A stretch of 42,489 bases of DNA from Dehalococcoidia bacterium (GCA_021162545.1 JAGGYM010000052.1:1-42489); one strand, 5' to 3'; counted from the stretch's first letter, positions 9,502 to 17,872 are shown. Numbers and translations are program-made. The notes: generated by a model not told the origin, from the sequence alone.

Positions 9502-10443
9502 ATGAAAAAAACTAAGTTAACCTGCCTTGGAGCTTGTCTTATCTTGTGTCTGGCGATATTCAGCGGCCTCATCGGCCAGCCATCAGTTGAAGCAAAAGCT
9601 GAAGAGACGGGCACCTCTCTTGCCAGCTTAGCACAAGAAACTTCACCAGAAGAAGCAAGAATTGCGCTCAGCACCAAGTACCCCGCACTGACAGGACCAG
9701 CGGATAAGAGTTTTGAGTTCGAAATCGATATGCTATACATCGGTGGTGACGCGGTAAATGACTTCGACCTTTCGGTTACGGCACCCACCGGTTGGGCAAC
9801 CATGATACAAGAATCAACATACGACAAGAAACAGATAGCGCGCATTCGCCTCAATCCCATGGAATTCACTCCCAAGAGCGTGACAGTTGTCGCCATGGCG
9901 CCGTTCTGGCTCTATCCTGAACCAGGAGACTATACGATAACTTTCGAAGCTACCGAAGTCAGCTCCGGAACTCCTTCAGCAAGCCTGGACTTCACCGCAA
10001 AAATTACTGCCAGATACGGTCTTAGTGCCGCTTCTACCCTTGAGGGAGGCAGGCTAAACATCAAGACCAACGCGGGAAGTGAGGGCTATCTACCCATCAC
10101 CGTAACCAATTCCGGGACTGCTGCCCTGGACAAAGTCACTTTCTCTTCCACGAAACCAGATGGCTGGAGCGTAGTTTTTCAGCCCGACAAGATAGAAGCG
10201 TTGTCTCCAGGAGATGCGCAGGAAATCGGAGTAAGCGTAACGCCCCCCGCCAACGCCATCGCTGGCGATTACATGATCACCCTGAATTTTAGCAGCGATC
10301 CCGACACCTCAACGGCGCCTCCCCAGATGGATATCAGGGTAACAGTGGCAACTTCAACCAAATGGGGCTGGATAGGTGTGGGCATCGTCATCGCCGTGAT
10401 AGCCGGCCTGGCAGTAATTTTCACCCGCACGGGCAGAAGATAG
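9502..10443 (+). CDS. Secreted, membrane-anchored NEW3-domain protein of an ABC system
   Basis: A 313-residue envelope protein. It has a signal peptide (MKKTK then a hydrophobic stretch, cleavage likely near residue 30). The extracytoplasmic part has two beta-sandwich repeats, the second of which (about 190-275) looks like a NEW3/NPCBM-associated domain (LPITVTNSGTAALDKVTFSSTKPDGWSV region). A single C-terminal transmembrane helix (about 287-308) is followed by a TRTGRR stop-transfer tail. GAAGGTG precedes the ATG. Only 3 nt separate it from an ABC ATPase gene, so it is likely the exposed partner of that transporter. Proteins of this build are often found beside ABC-2 transporters, but the transported substrate is unknown. 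Confidence 0.82.
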   Translation: MKKTKLTCLGACLILCLAIFSGLIGQPSVEAKAEETGTSLASLAQETSPEEARIALSTKYPALTGPADKSFEFEIDMLYIGGDAVNDFDLSVTAPTGWATMIQESTYDKKQIARIRLNPMEFTPKSVTVVAMAPFWLYPEPGDYTITFEATEVSSGTPSASLDFTAKITARYGLSAASTLEGGRLNIKTNAGSEGYLPITVTNSGTAALDKVTFSSTKPDGWSVVFQPDKIEALSPGDAQEIGVSVTPPANAIAGDYMITLNFSSDPDTSTAPPQMDIRVTVATSTKWGWIGVGIVIAVIAGLAVIFTRTGRR

Positions 10444-10446
10444 TAT

Positions 10447-11379
10447 ATGGGACAGGTCGTTGTCGAGACCACCGATCTAACCAAGAACTACGGCGGCTTT
10501 ACTGCCGTCGATAAGTTGAACCTTCGCATAGAAGAGGGCGAAATCTACGGATTCCTGGGGCCCAACGGCGCGGGCAAAACGACAACCATACTAATGCTGC
10601 TCGGACTGACAGAGCCCAGTTCAGGAACAGTACAGGTGTGCGGGCACATCCCAACGAGAGACCCCATCAAGGTAAAGCGCCTCGTTGGTTATCTGCCGGA
10701 GAGAGTCGGTTTCTATGAGGACTTAACCGCAGTGCAAAACCTGAAATATACCGCTGAATTGAACAGGTTGCCCCGGGGAGAGGCCGAAGAGAAAATCGCT
10801 GCTCTCCTGGCGACAGTGGGCTTATCCCAGGTAGCCGACCAGCAGGTGAATACATTTTCCAGGGGAATGAAACAGCGACTGGGCATAGCTGACATCCTGA
10901 TAAAAGAGCCCAACCTCGCCTTCCTTGACGAACCCACTGTCGGCATAGACCCCAAAGGTATTGACGACATCCTCAACATTATCACAAACATGGCCAGGAA
11001 AGGGATAACTATAATTTTCTGCTCCCACCAGTTGCCACAGGTTCAAAAAATATGCACGCGCGTGGGCATATTTGCCAAGGGGCATCTGATAGTAGAAGGG
11101 CCCGTGAAACTCCTGGAAAAACAGGCACCAGAGGAAGGACAATACCGAATTGAGGTTCAAGTAGCCGAGCCGGTTCCCAAACTTGCCGAACTTATAAAGG
11201 GCATCAAGGGAGTAACAGATATCTCAGGGCCTCCCGAGTTACTTCTCATTACATGCAGCGCCGACTTAAGACCGCAGATATCCAGGACTGTCGTTGACTC
11301 AGGCAGTTCTCTGATAGGAATGAAGATAGAGGAATACAGCCTGGAAAAAATCTACAAGGAGTATTTTCACGAGGACTAA
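10447..11379 (+). CDS. ABC transporter ATP-binding protein
   Basis: Cytoplasmic ATPase driving the permease encoded next. 310 residues: an N-terminal ABC domain with Walker A GPNGAGKTT (about 38-46), signature FSRGMKQRLGIA, Walker B LAFLDEPTVGID and a switch histidine in FCSHQ, then a C-terminal extension of about 80 residues typical of CcmA/NatA-like ABC-2 ATPases. The permease starts 2 nt after its stop. The drug/NatA-like subfamily often exports drugs, lipids or polysaccharides; the NEW3 partner suggests an envelope-directed role, but no substrate can be named. Confidence 0.93.
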   Translation: MGQVVVETTDLTKNYGGFTAVDKLNLRIEEGEIYGFLGPNGAGKTTTILMLLGLTEPSSGTVQVCGHIPTRDPIKVKRLVGYLPERVGFYEDLTAVQNLKYTAELNRLPRGEAEEKIAALLATVGLSQVADQQVNTFSRGMKQRLGIADILIKEPNLAFLDEPTVGIDPKGIDDILNIITNMARKGITIIFCSHQLPQVQKICTRVGIFAKGHLIVEGPVKLLEKQAPEEGQYRIEVQVAEPVPKLAELIKGIKGVTDISGPPELLLITCSADLRPQISRTVVDSGSSLIGMKIEEYSLEKIYKEYFHED

Positions 11380-11381
11380 AC

Positions 11382-12320
11382 ATGTACGCTGTTTTTCGCA
11401 AAGAGCTAGCTGACCATTTCAACAGCAAGAGATTTATCATACTTTTTGCTCTGGCCTTCCTGGCAGCGATGTTCGCTATCTATATAGCCACCCAGAGCAT
11501 CAGGGGAGAAGTCACCGCCAGCACCGAATTCATCTTTCTCAAGATATTCACCCTCAGCGGAAAAACGCTGCCTTCTTTCCTCTTTTTCATGTCGCTCTTC
11601 ATTCCCATTATAGGCATAGCTCTGGGGTTCGACTCCATAAGCAGCGAATACTCCAGCGGAAACTTAAGCCGGCTTTTATCCCAGCCGATTTACCGCGATG
11701 CAGTAATTAACGGCAAATTTCTCTCAGGTTTAACGGTCCTGGCCATAATCATTGTCAGCGTCATAGCCATCGTCGCCGGATTGGGGTTGCGCACCATTGG
11801 CGTACCTCCAACATCAGAAGAGGTTCTGCGGCTGGTAGTTTTCGCCCTAATAAGCATAGCCTATGGAGCTTTCTGGATGGCCCTGGCCGTTCTTTTCTCA
11901 ATTCTTTCCAGGAAAGCCTCCACTTCTATGCTCTCCTCCATTGGCCTGTGGATATTCTTTTTCTTTTTCATGTCCATGATTGCTGGCGCTATCGCCAATG
12001 CCCAGGTTCCACTCGATTCAAATTCTACGATAGAAATGATAACCCACAATGCTGAGATTTCAGGAACAATCGGACGCTTTTCTCCCTGCACTCTCTATGG
12101 CGAAGCCGTTGCCGCATTACTTGTACCCGAGCTGGCCAGCCTCAATCCTGCGCTAATGATGATAAGCACGGTTAGTGCAGGAAGAATGTTAACTCCCCTC
12201 CCCTTCAGCCAAAGTCTCCTGCTCGTCTGGCCACAGCTGGTAAGCATTGTAGCTCTGGCTGCCATATGCTTCGCTATCTCATACATCAGGTTCATGAGAG
12301 AGGAAATAAGGTCCATCTAG
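11382..12320 (+). CDS. ABC-2 type permease
   Basis: A 312-residue inner-membrane protein, partner of the preceding ATPase. It begins with the short amphipathic segment VFRKELADHFNSKRF common in NosY/NatB-like permeases. A first membrane helix (about 19-37) is followed by an exported loop, and then further hydrophobic segments, about six in all. The motif GFDSISSEYSSGNLSRLLSQPIYRDAVINGKF, on the cytoplasmic side between helices 2 and 3, is the ABC-2 family signature. It ends 20 nt before the convergent MBL gene. Function beyond export through an ABC-2 pore is not visible. Confidence 0.9.
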   Translation: MYAVFRKELADHFNSKRFIILFALAFLAAMFAIYIATQSIRGEVTASTEFIFLKIFTLSGKTLPSFLFFMSLFIPIIGIALGFDSISSEYSSGNLSRLLSQPIYRDAVINGKFLSGLTVLAIIIVSVIAIVAGLGLRTIGVPPTSEEVLRLVVFALISIAYGAFWMALAVLFSILSRKASTSMLSSIGLWIFFFFFMSMIAGAIANAQVPLDSNSTIEMITHNAEISGTIGRFSPCTLYGEAVAALLVPELASLNPALMMISTVSAGRMLTPLPFSQSLLLVWPQLVSIVALAAICFAISYIRFMREEIRSI

Positions 12321-12340
12321 AGCCATACCGCGCTCAGCTG

Positions 12341-13228
12341 CTACTCTTCCACCCAGAGTCTCTCGCCATCCGTGATGAACTCAATGGTGCCGTCTTCATC
12401 CGTTCGAAAGAGGTTATTCTCACCCACCATTTCAACGAGCCTTTCTACCACTTCGTGTCCGGGATGGCCAAAGTTGTTATCTGCACCAACGGATATTGCC
12501 GCCACCTCGGGCTCAACTACTGCCAGAAACTGAGGAGAGGTGGAGGTGACACTGCCATGATGGGCAACCTTCAGCACGGTGCTTCTCAAACCGGGCCGCC
12601 CCTTAATAAGCTCAAACTCCGCCTCTTTTCTAATGTCAGCAGTAAAGAGAAAGCTCACTTTATTCCAGGAAAGCTTTAACACTACTCCGTTGTTATCTAC
12701 ATCGCTGCTGGTTCCCCGAAAGAGCTCCACCGGGGGATTAAGCACTTCCATTTTGATGCCATCACCCAGGTCGATCTCCTGTCCCCTTCTGGCTACACAG
12801 CGCTCGATCCCTCCCTCCTCTATGAGGTCAAGCCATTCTCGATAGATAAAGGAATCATAATCTATATCCGACCACAGCACTTGCTTCACTTCATATCGCT
12901 GCAGCACTTCAACCAGTCCGGTGACGTGATCGGCATGGGGCTGGGTAGATATCACCAGGTCCATGGTCCTGTCCCAGAAAGGAATCCTGCAGCCCAACTC
13001 CAGGTTCAATTTCTGGGAATCAGGGCCACCATCAATGAGTATGTTCTGACCGGAAGGAGTTTGAACCAGGATGGCATCTCCCTGTCCCACATCAAGAAGG
13101 CTCACGTGCAATTTACCATCAGGCAGGGTGAACACCAGCGACCAGACCAGGATGCTCACCACCAGAAGAAACGGCACAAGCCACTTTCGGAAAAACCGTG
13201 GCTGCGTTTCGGGCATATCCACTCTCAT
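12341..13228 (-). CDS. ComEC-type metallo-beta-lactamase domain as a separate protein
   Basis: 295 residues with one N-terminal membrane helix (about 15-32), then a metallo-beta-lactamase fold: LLDVGQGDAILVQTPSGQNILIDGGPD, the metal motif TQPHADHVTG near residue 95, and the late motif VAHHGS then FGHPGHEVV. In most bacteria this domain is the C-terminal third of ComEC; here it is its own gene, starting inside the ComEC stop (ATGA, 13225-13228). It probably associates with ComEC and may process or nick the incoming DNA strand. Odd point: the first histidine of HxHxDH is glutamine here (Q-P-H-A-D-H), so one zinc ligand is changed. Family assignment is firm, role inferred. Confidence 0.88.
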   Translation of the reverse strand: MRVDMPETQPRFFRKWLVPFLLVVSILVWSLVFTLPDGKLHVSLLDVGQGDAILVQTPSGQNILIDGGPDSQKLNLELGCRIPFWDRTMDLVISTQPHADHVTGLVEVLQRYEVKQVLWSDIDYDSFIYREWLDLIEEGGIERCVARRGQEIDLGDGIKMEVLNPPVELFRGTSSDVDNNGVVLKLSWNKVSFLFTADIRKEAEFELIKGRPGLRSTVLKVAHHGSVTSTSPQFLAVVEPEVAAISVGADNNFGHPGHEVVERLVEMVGENNLFRTDEDGTIEFITDGERLWVEE

Positions 13229-14763
13229 TTCTTTGTTCCGCGCATCAACCGGGAGTAAGTTTCGAGCAGTTGTCTTCTCCTGCTAATAGCTGCTACCGCT
13301 ATCACCATGGCAATATAGTATCCCCACACTGGCCAGGTTGAATCAATGCTCACGGAAAAAGAGGAAAAGGGCAGAGCATCAAATCCACGGACCATCCCGA
13401 GCAGGTAGCTGAGAAAAAAACAGTCCAGGCAGCCAGTAATTCGAGCGACGACCGGAGCGAAAAGGCCACTGAAGGCGACCACCGCCGAGGTAACGATAAT
13501 GGGAGGCAAAGCTGGCAGAGCCAGGAAAGTCGCCGGCAGGCCAACCAGAGAAATTACCTTGAAGTTGAAAGCAACCAGGGGATATACCGCTAACACCGCG
13601 GCCAGACTCACCGCGAAGGCGTCAACAACCATATTGCCAGCGGAAACCACCGTTCCCTCATTTCCGAAGACAGAGGCAACTCCTCCTCTACCCCACTTTC
13701 GGAGATAAGGATAGAAGAAGATGAGCCCCACCATAGCCAGAAAACTAAGTTGAAAGGAGACGCTCCACAAGATTTGAGGCTGGAATCCCACCATTACTGC
13801 AGCAGCGAAAGCCAGAGCGGTAACGGCGCTTCGCTGCCTGCCCAGGAGCTCAGCCAGCAAAAACAGGCTTCCCATAATTGCTCCACGAATCACAGGCGGA
13901 TGCATTCCCGTAAGCAAGACATAAAACCAGATGCCCGCAAGGGCAAGCCAGACATATACGCCGTGCCGCCGGCCGAAAACCAGAACACCAAAACCAAGAA
14001 ACATGGCGATAACGATGCCCAGGTGCAGGCCGGAAATCGCCAGCAGATGCGCCGTTCCCGTCCTGGAGAAAGCCTGCTGTACGTCATACGGTATGTTCCC
14101 CTTAATCCCCAGCAAAACGCCCTCTGCCAGAGCTCCCTGTGGTTCAGGCAGGGCTCTGGCCAGAGACAGGGAAAGTTTTTCCCTCAAGGAATAAAGCCAC
14201 TGCAGAGCACTATCTCCCCGGCCACTGCCTGCAATATCCACCCTCGGGTAATACATAACAGAATATATTCCCTGCGTGGCAAGATAGCCCCGGTAGTCGA
14301 AATCTTCAAATTGAGGCGGCGTTTCCAGTTCCCCCACCACCTTGAGCACATCTCCATAACGATAGCCCGGATATCTGGGAACCCGTATCAGAACGGTGCC
14401 CGATACGTCACGATCTTCACCCCCCATGCTCACCAGGCTGGCTGAAAGCTTCAACCGGCAATGATCTGATCTAACATCAGGAGCCTCTGCTACCATGCCC
14501 TGTACTTCCACGATGCCGCCGTCGTTGCAAAAACAGAGGTCATGTTGATCGAATTGAGGTAAGCTGGAGGGGAAGTATAAAATGCCCCCAAGCAAGGCAA
14601 AAAGGCACAGTCCCATCACTATCAAGTTTTTCCTCTTCCCAGAGAGGACTGGAATGAAGAGAAAGGGAAGAAATCCGAGGGGAAGCAAAAAGAGAGGCAG
14701 GCTGAATTTGGAACCCAGGAATATGCCTGCTACCCAGGCACAGCTGATATAGAGCACCCACAT
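13225..14763 (-). CDS. comEC: DNA uptake channel ComEC, competence domain without MBL domain
   Basis: 512 residues forming the channel that carries single-stranded DNA across the inner membrane. An N-terminal pair of membrane helices precedes a DUF4131-like periplasmic domain (EVQGMVAEAPDVRSDHCRLKL region). The Competence domain then begins with FSRTGTAHLLAISGLHLGIV near residue 235 and carries about ten hydrophobic helices. The metallo-beta-lactamase domain that usually follows is encoded by the next, overlapping gene. A GAGGT precedes the ATG. comEA lies 10 nt upstream, giving a comEA-comEC-MBL operon. Confidence 0.93.
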   Translation of the reverse strand: MWVLYISCAWVAGIFLGSKFSLPLFLLPLGFLPFLFIPVLSGKRKNLIVMGLCLFALLGGILYFPSSLPQFDQHDLCFCNDGGIVEVQGMVAEAPDVRSDHCRLKLSASLVSMGGEDRDVSGTVLIRVPRYPGYRYGDVLKVVGELETPPQFEDFDYRGYLATQGIYSVMYYPRVDIAGSGRGDSALQWLYSLREKLSLSLARALPEPQGALAEGVLLGIKGNIPYDVQQAFSRTGTAHLLAISGLHLGIVIAMFLGFGVLVFGRRHGVYVWLALAGIWFYVLLTGMHPPVIRGAIMGSLFLLAELLGRQRSAVTALAFAAAVMVGFQPQILWSVSFQLSFLAMVGLIFFYPYLRKWGRGGVASVFGNEGTVVSAGNMVVDAFAVSLAAVLAVYPLVAFNFKVISLVGLPATFLALPALPPIIVTSAVVAFSGLFAPVVARITGCLDCFFLSYLLGMVRGFDALPFSSFSVSIDSTWPVWGYYIAMVIAVAAISRRRQLLETYSRLMRGTKK

Positions 14764-14773
14764 AACAGGAACC

Positions 14774-15280
14774 TCAATCCAGCACGGTTATGTAATCTTT
14801 CACTTTTTCAAACGTCGCTTCACCGATATCCTTTACATGACACAACTCCTCGATTCTCTCAAAAGGGCCATGCTCACTTCTATAATCTACGATCCTCTGC
14901 GATAGCTCCTCACCGATGCCCGGCAGGGCAAGGAGAAGCCATGGTTCTGCCCTATTTATATCTATTTTCTGCCGGGGCTGTCTTTTCCCCTCCACGGAAA
15001 TGTAAACCCCGATGAGGGCAGGAGCATTATCAGCTTCAAGACCGACATCCGAGAGAATTGACTGGATGGTGTCGCCATCTTTGAGAAGATATATGCCGGG
15101 ATTGGCCACGTCACCACCAACGTAAACTTCCATCTCCTGCTGAGAAGCATTCACCTCCGGCAGAGCAATTTCTACAGGATGGCTTCTCCCGTATTTCGTT
15201 GCCAGAGTTACCCCACCGGCAGCCACAGCAACAATAAGAAGAACGGTTGCAAATAAGAAAAACCTGTTGCCCCGGTTCAT
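14774..15280 (-). CDS. comEA: Competence DNA receptor ComEA
   Basis: 168-residue membrane-anchored DNA-binding protein. One N-terminal membrane helix (about 7-27), then an SLBB domain (EVYVGGDVANPGIYLLKDGDTIQ region), then a helix-hairpin-helix pair (KIDINRAEPWLLLALPGIGEELSQRIVDYR and FERIEELCHVKDIGEATFEKVK) which binds duplex DNA without sequence preference. A strong AAAGGAGGAG ribosome site precedes the ATG. First gene of the competence operon; divergent from smpB. Natural transformation also needs type IV pilus genes, which are outside this window. Confidence 0.95.
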   Translation of the reverse strand: MNRGNRFFLFATVLLIVAVAAGGVTLATKYGRSHPVEIALPEVNASQQEMEVYVGGDVANPGIYLLKDGDTIQSILSDVGLEADNAPALIGVYISVEGKRQPRQKIDINRAEPWLLLALPGIGEELSQRIVDYRSEHGPFERIEELCHVKDIGEATFEKVKDYITVLD

Positions 15281-15303
15281 AACACTCCTCCTTTCAGGAC
15301 AAA

Positions 15304-15341
15304 TTGCTCACCCCGCCCATCAATGGTAGAATTTCCCTATG
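15304..15341 (+). promoter_or_regulatory. Predicted leaderless promoter of smpB
   Basis: TTGCTC (15304-15309), 17 bp, TAGAAT (15327-15332), six bases, ATG at 15339. Same geometry as the proB promoter, and again no Shine-Dalgarno sequence before the start codon. Confidence 0.55.
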
Positions 15342-15803
15342 GCAGGAAATTCCAGGACGGTAACTGTTAACCGTAAAGCTTATCACGACTACCACATCCA
15401 GGAAAGCATCGAGACCGGACTCGTGCTCAAGGGCTCCGAAATTAAGTCCATCAGGGCAGGCAGGATAAATTTGCGCGACGCCTATGCCAGGCCAGGGAAC
15501 GGCGAACTGTGGTTGCACAACAGCCACATCGCCTCCTATGACGCTGCCAGCTACAATGTCCACGATCCAATGAGGCCTCGCAAGCTCTTGTTACACCGGA
15601 AGGAAATCGACAATCTGACCGGTCTGGCAAAACAGCAGGGTTTGACTCTGGTCCCACTCAAGTTATACATTAAGAGAGGCGTCGCCAAACTGGAGCTGGG
15701 AGTTGCCCGGGGGAAGAAACTCTACGACAAGAGAGAGACCCTTGCCCGCCGAGAGATATCCAGGGAAATGGACCGGGCGCTGAAGCGCAAAGCAGAGCGA
15801 TAA
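15339..15803 (+). CDS. smpB: tmRNA-binding protein SmpB
   Basis: Binds tmRNA and carries it to stalled ribosomes in trans-translation. 154 residues with the family pattern: VNRKAYHDYHIQESIETGLVLKGSEIKSIR at the N terminus, NLRDAYA, LWLHNSHIASYD, then the LLHRKEIDNL and LVPLKLYIKRGVAKLELGVARGKKLYDKRET segments, and a basic tail. It sits 66 nt upstream of ssrA, so both parts of the rescue system are side by side. Confidence 0.97.
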   Translation: MAGNSRTVTVNRKAYHDYHIQESIETGLVLKGSEIKSIRAGRINLRDAYARPGNGELWLHNSHIASYDAASYNVHDPMRPRKLLLHRKEIDNLTGLAKQQGLTLVPLKLYIKRGVAKLELGVARGKKLYDKRETLARREISREMDRALKRKAER

Positions 15804-15869
15804 GCAAGGAGAGGAGGAGAGCACATCGCAGGCAGGAAGATAAAAAAATAACCACAGTAAAGCAAGTCT

Positions 15870-16223
15870 GGGGGCGCGAGGTTTCGACAGGGGAAGGCCT
15901 ACAAAATTGCAGGCTGAGGTGCCACTACCCTCACAAAACAAGTGGCAAAAAAACAATTGCCGAGCGCGAGCCGGTATTCGCTTAACCTTTAAAGGTTAGC
16001 CATCCAACCCGATCTCACCTCGATGGGTCGGAATTGGGTGTCAGAAATGTCGAGGTGCTCTGATTCCAACGCCGGTGAGGGTCAGCTAAGATAAATCGGC
16101 TGGTCTGGTCAGGCTCGGTCAGCAGAGAATGTCCAGATAAGATTAGCGGAGCTGACTAAGCTTGTAGCATATTTTGGCAACCTCCTTCTGGACGGGGAGT
16201 TCGACTCTCCCCCGCCTCCACCA
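15870..16223 (+). ncRNA. ssrA: Transfer-messenger RNA
   Basis: 354-nt tmRNA that rescues stalled ribosomes. The 5' end GGGGGCG pairs with CGCCTCC near the 3' end (7-bp acceptor stem, one G-U), followed by ACCA with CCA encoded. The 5' side carries the conserved GGTTTCGACAGGGG. The T arm is GGGGAG-TTCGACT-CTCCCC, six pairs rather than five. The tag frame ends with TAA at 15983-15985; the tag most likely reads GKKTIAEREPVFA (resume codon GGC at 15944, inferred). A perfect palindrome right after the stop (15983-15998) is the usual post-ORF helix. From memory the Dehalococcoides tag is GERELVLAG, and the shared E-R-E supports this frame. Resume codon is the least certain part. Confidence 0.95.
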
Positions 16224-16412
16224 GATAATTTGAGAACTGGTAGCCTCCCTTAACCACTGGCAAACTGCTTTAGAGACAAACTCAGGCCCATTATCACTGC
16301 ACAGATACTTCGATACTCCCTTGGTTAAAAATAACCATTCCAGTACTTCAATTACTACTGACCGCCGAGCAAGAGAGCTTACCAATTTTTTAAATTGATC
16401 TCCTTCAGTAGC
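16224..16412 (-). pseudogene. IS3-like transposase remnant (DDE integrase core fragment)
   Basis: Minus-strand reading from 16412 gives a piece of a retroviral-type integrase core: GDQFKKL, then EVLEWLFLTKGVSKYL, then SDNGPEFVSKAVCQWL. The last contains the second catalytic aspartate and the DNGPEF motif typical of IS3-family transposases. The segment between the first and second pieces is shorter than in intact proteins, so an internal deletion is likely, and a stop codon (TGA) lies just upstream at 16413-16415. The similarity runs up to the tmRNA 3' end and stops there. No terminal inverted repeats were found. It is a decayed insertion next to a gene that is a frequent integration target. 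Confidence 0.75.
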
Positions 16413-16576
16413 TCATTGTCCAGCGCTTGCTGGAATACTTATCCGCTTCATCCTGCCACAGCAAGCCACCAGCCCATCGACGCCTGCCCGGTGAGATAGA
16501 GGTCGCAAGATAGAATTGACCTGTAGCCCCGAAATGTAGCAAAATAGGGCAATTCGAATGCCTGAAGGAGGAACAA
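16413..16576. other. Gene-free stretch upstream of the thiolase
   Basis: No coding signal on either strand. A 6-bp hairpin (TCCAGC-GCTT-GCTGGA, 16419-16434) and a possible promoter TTGACC (16516-16521), 18 bp, CAAAAT (16540-16545) for the thiolase are the only features. The left part is probably also remnant insertion DNA. Confidence 0.4.
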
Positions 16577-17872
16577 ATGCAAGAAGTAGTAATCGTCAGC
16601 GGGTGTCGAACACCTATAGGAGCTTTCGGAGGCTCTTTAAAGAACATGAGAGTTATCGATTTGGGTAGCCTGGTAATTAAAGAGACCCTCAAGAGAGCAG
16701 GTCTGAAACCGAAATCCAGCCAGGAGCTCCTCAGTTACAGCCCCGATGCCCTCAGGAATGACGGGATGATGGAGATAGAACAGAAATACCATGATTATGA
16801 CCCTTCCCTGAAAGACGTCCAGGTGGACGAAGTTGTCATGGGAAACGTTTTGCAGGGCGGACAGGGGCAGAATACCGCCCGTCAGGCAAGTATATATGCC
16901 GGAGTGCCCAAGGAGACACCGGCATTTACGGTGAACAAGATATGCGCCTCGGGGTTAAAAGCTGTCACGACGGGGGCCCAGACCATAGCAGCAGGAGATT
17001 CCGATGTCATCATCGCCGGAGGCATGGAATGCATGAGCCACGCTCCCTACGTCCTGCCCAAAGCCCGCTGGGGATACCGCATGGACGTCGAGGCCAGAGG
17101 AGAATTGATAGACCTGATGGTATTCGATGGTCTATGGGAAATATTCTACGATTACCACATGGGAAATACTGCAGAGGAGATCGCCGACAGGTATGGCTTC
17201 ACGCGCGAACAGCAGGACGAGATAGGATACCTCAGCCACTACCGGGCGCGGAAAGCCATCGCAGAAGGCCTGTTCAAGGATGAAATAGTGCCCGTTCCCA
17301 TACCCCAGAGGAGAGGTGACCCCATCATTTTCGACACCGATGAGCGCCCCATGGATACAACGCTCGAAAAGATGGCCAGGCTCGGTCCGGCCTTCCGCAA
17401 GGGCGGAACTGTAACCGCAGGAAATTCCTCGGGAATCAACGACGCCGCAGCTGCCGTGCTCCTCATGTCCGCCGAAAAAGCCAGAGAGATGGGCCTTGAA
17501 CCCATGGCAACCATCAAGGCCTGGGCTTCAGGCGCTATAGACCCCAAATACATGGGGCTGGGCCCTATCCCTGCGGTGAGGAAAGTCCTCAAGAAGACAG
17601 GACTGACCAACAAAGACCTGGATATCATTGAACTCAACGAAGCATTTGCCTCACAGACGCTGGGCTGCATGAAAGAGCTCGGCTGGACGTTCGACGACAT
17701 CAACCTTCATGGCAGCGGTATCTCACTGGGACATCCCATCGGCTGCACCGGAGCCAGGATGGTGGTTACTATGATTCATGACTTGAAGAAACAGAATCTG
17801 CACCGTGGGTTGATAACTATGTGCATTGGTGGAGGGCAGGGAATGGCAGCTATCATAGAAAGGAATGTTTAA
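16577..17872 (+). CDS. Acetyl-CoA C-acetyltransferase (thiolase)
   Basis: Condenses two acetyl-CoA to acetoacetyl-CoA, or cleaves 3-ketoacyl-CoA. 431 residues. Catalytic elements are intact: nucleophilic cysteine in NKICASGLKAV (about 123), NEAFA, the GHPIGCTGARM histidine and the CIGGGQG cysteine near the C terminus. It is about 35 residues longer than the usual 393; the extra sequence lies between residues about 46 and 82 (SSQELLSYSPDALRNDG region). AAGGAGGAAC precedes the ATG. Monocistronic by context, ending at a terminator hairpin. Whether it acts in synthesis or beta-oxidation cannot be decided; nearby Acs could supply acetyl-CoA. Confidence 0.94.
   Translation: MQEVVIVSGCRTPIGAFGGSLKNMRVIDLGSLVIKETLKRAGLKPKSSQELLSYSPDALRNDGMMEIEQKYHDYDPSLKDVQVDEVVMGNVLQGGQGQNTARQASIYAGVPKETPAFTVNKICASGLKAVTTGAQTIAAGDSDVIIAGGMECMSHAPYVLPKARWGYRMDVEARGELIDLMVFDGLWEIFYDYHMGNTAEEIADRYGFTREQQDEIGYLSHYRARKAIAEGLFKDEIVPVPIPQRRGDPIIFDTDERPMDTTLEKMARLGPAFRKGGTVTAGNSSGINDAAAAVLLMSAEKAREMGLEPMATIKAWASGAIDPKYMGLGPIPAVRKVLKKTGLTNKDLDIIELNEAFASQTLGCMKELGWTFDDINLHGSGISLGHPIGCTGARMVVTMIHDLKKQNLHRGLITMCIGGGQGMAAIIERNV

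Noticed and set aside
16143-16223. Extension of the transposase fragment's reading frame into ssrA
   Set aside because: From 16223 down the translation is simply the complement of the tmRNA 3' end; similarity to transposase stops at the CCA.
16405-16692. A 95-codon minus-strand frame upstream of and into the thiolase gene
   Set aside because: Covers the thiolase start on the wrong strand and has no transposase similarity, unlike the neighbouring fragment.
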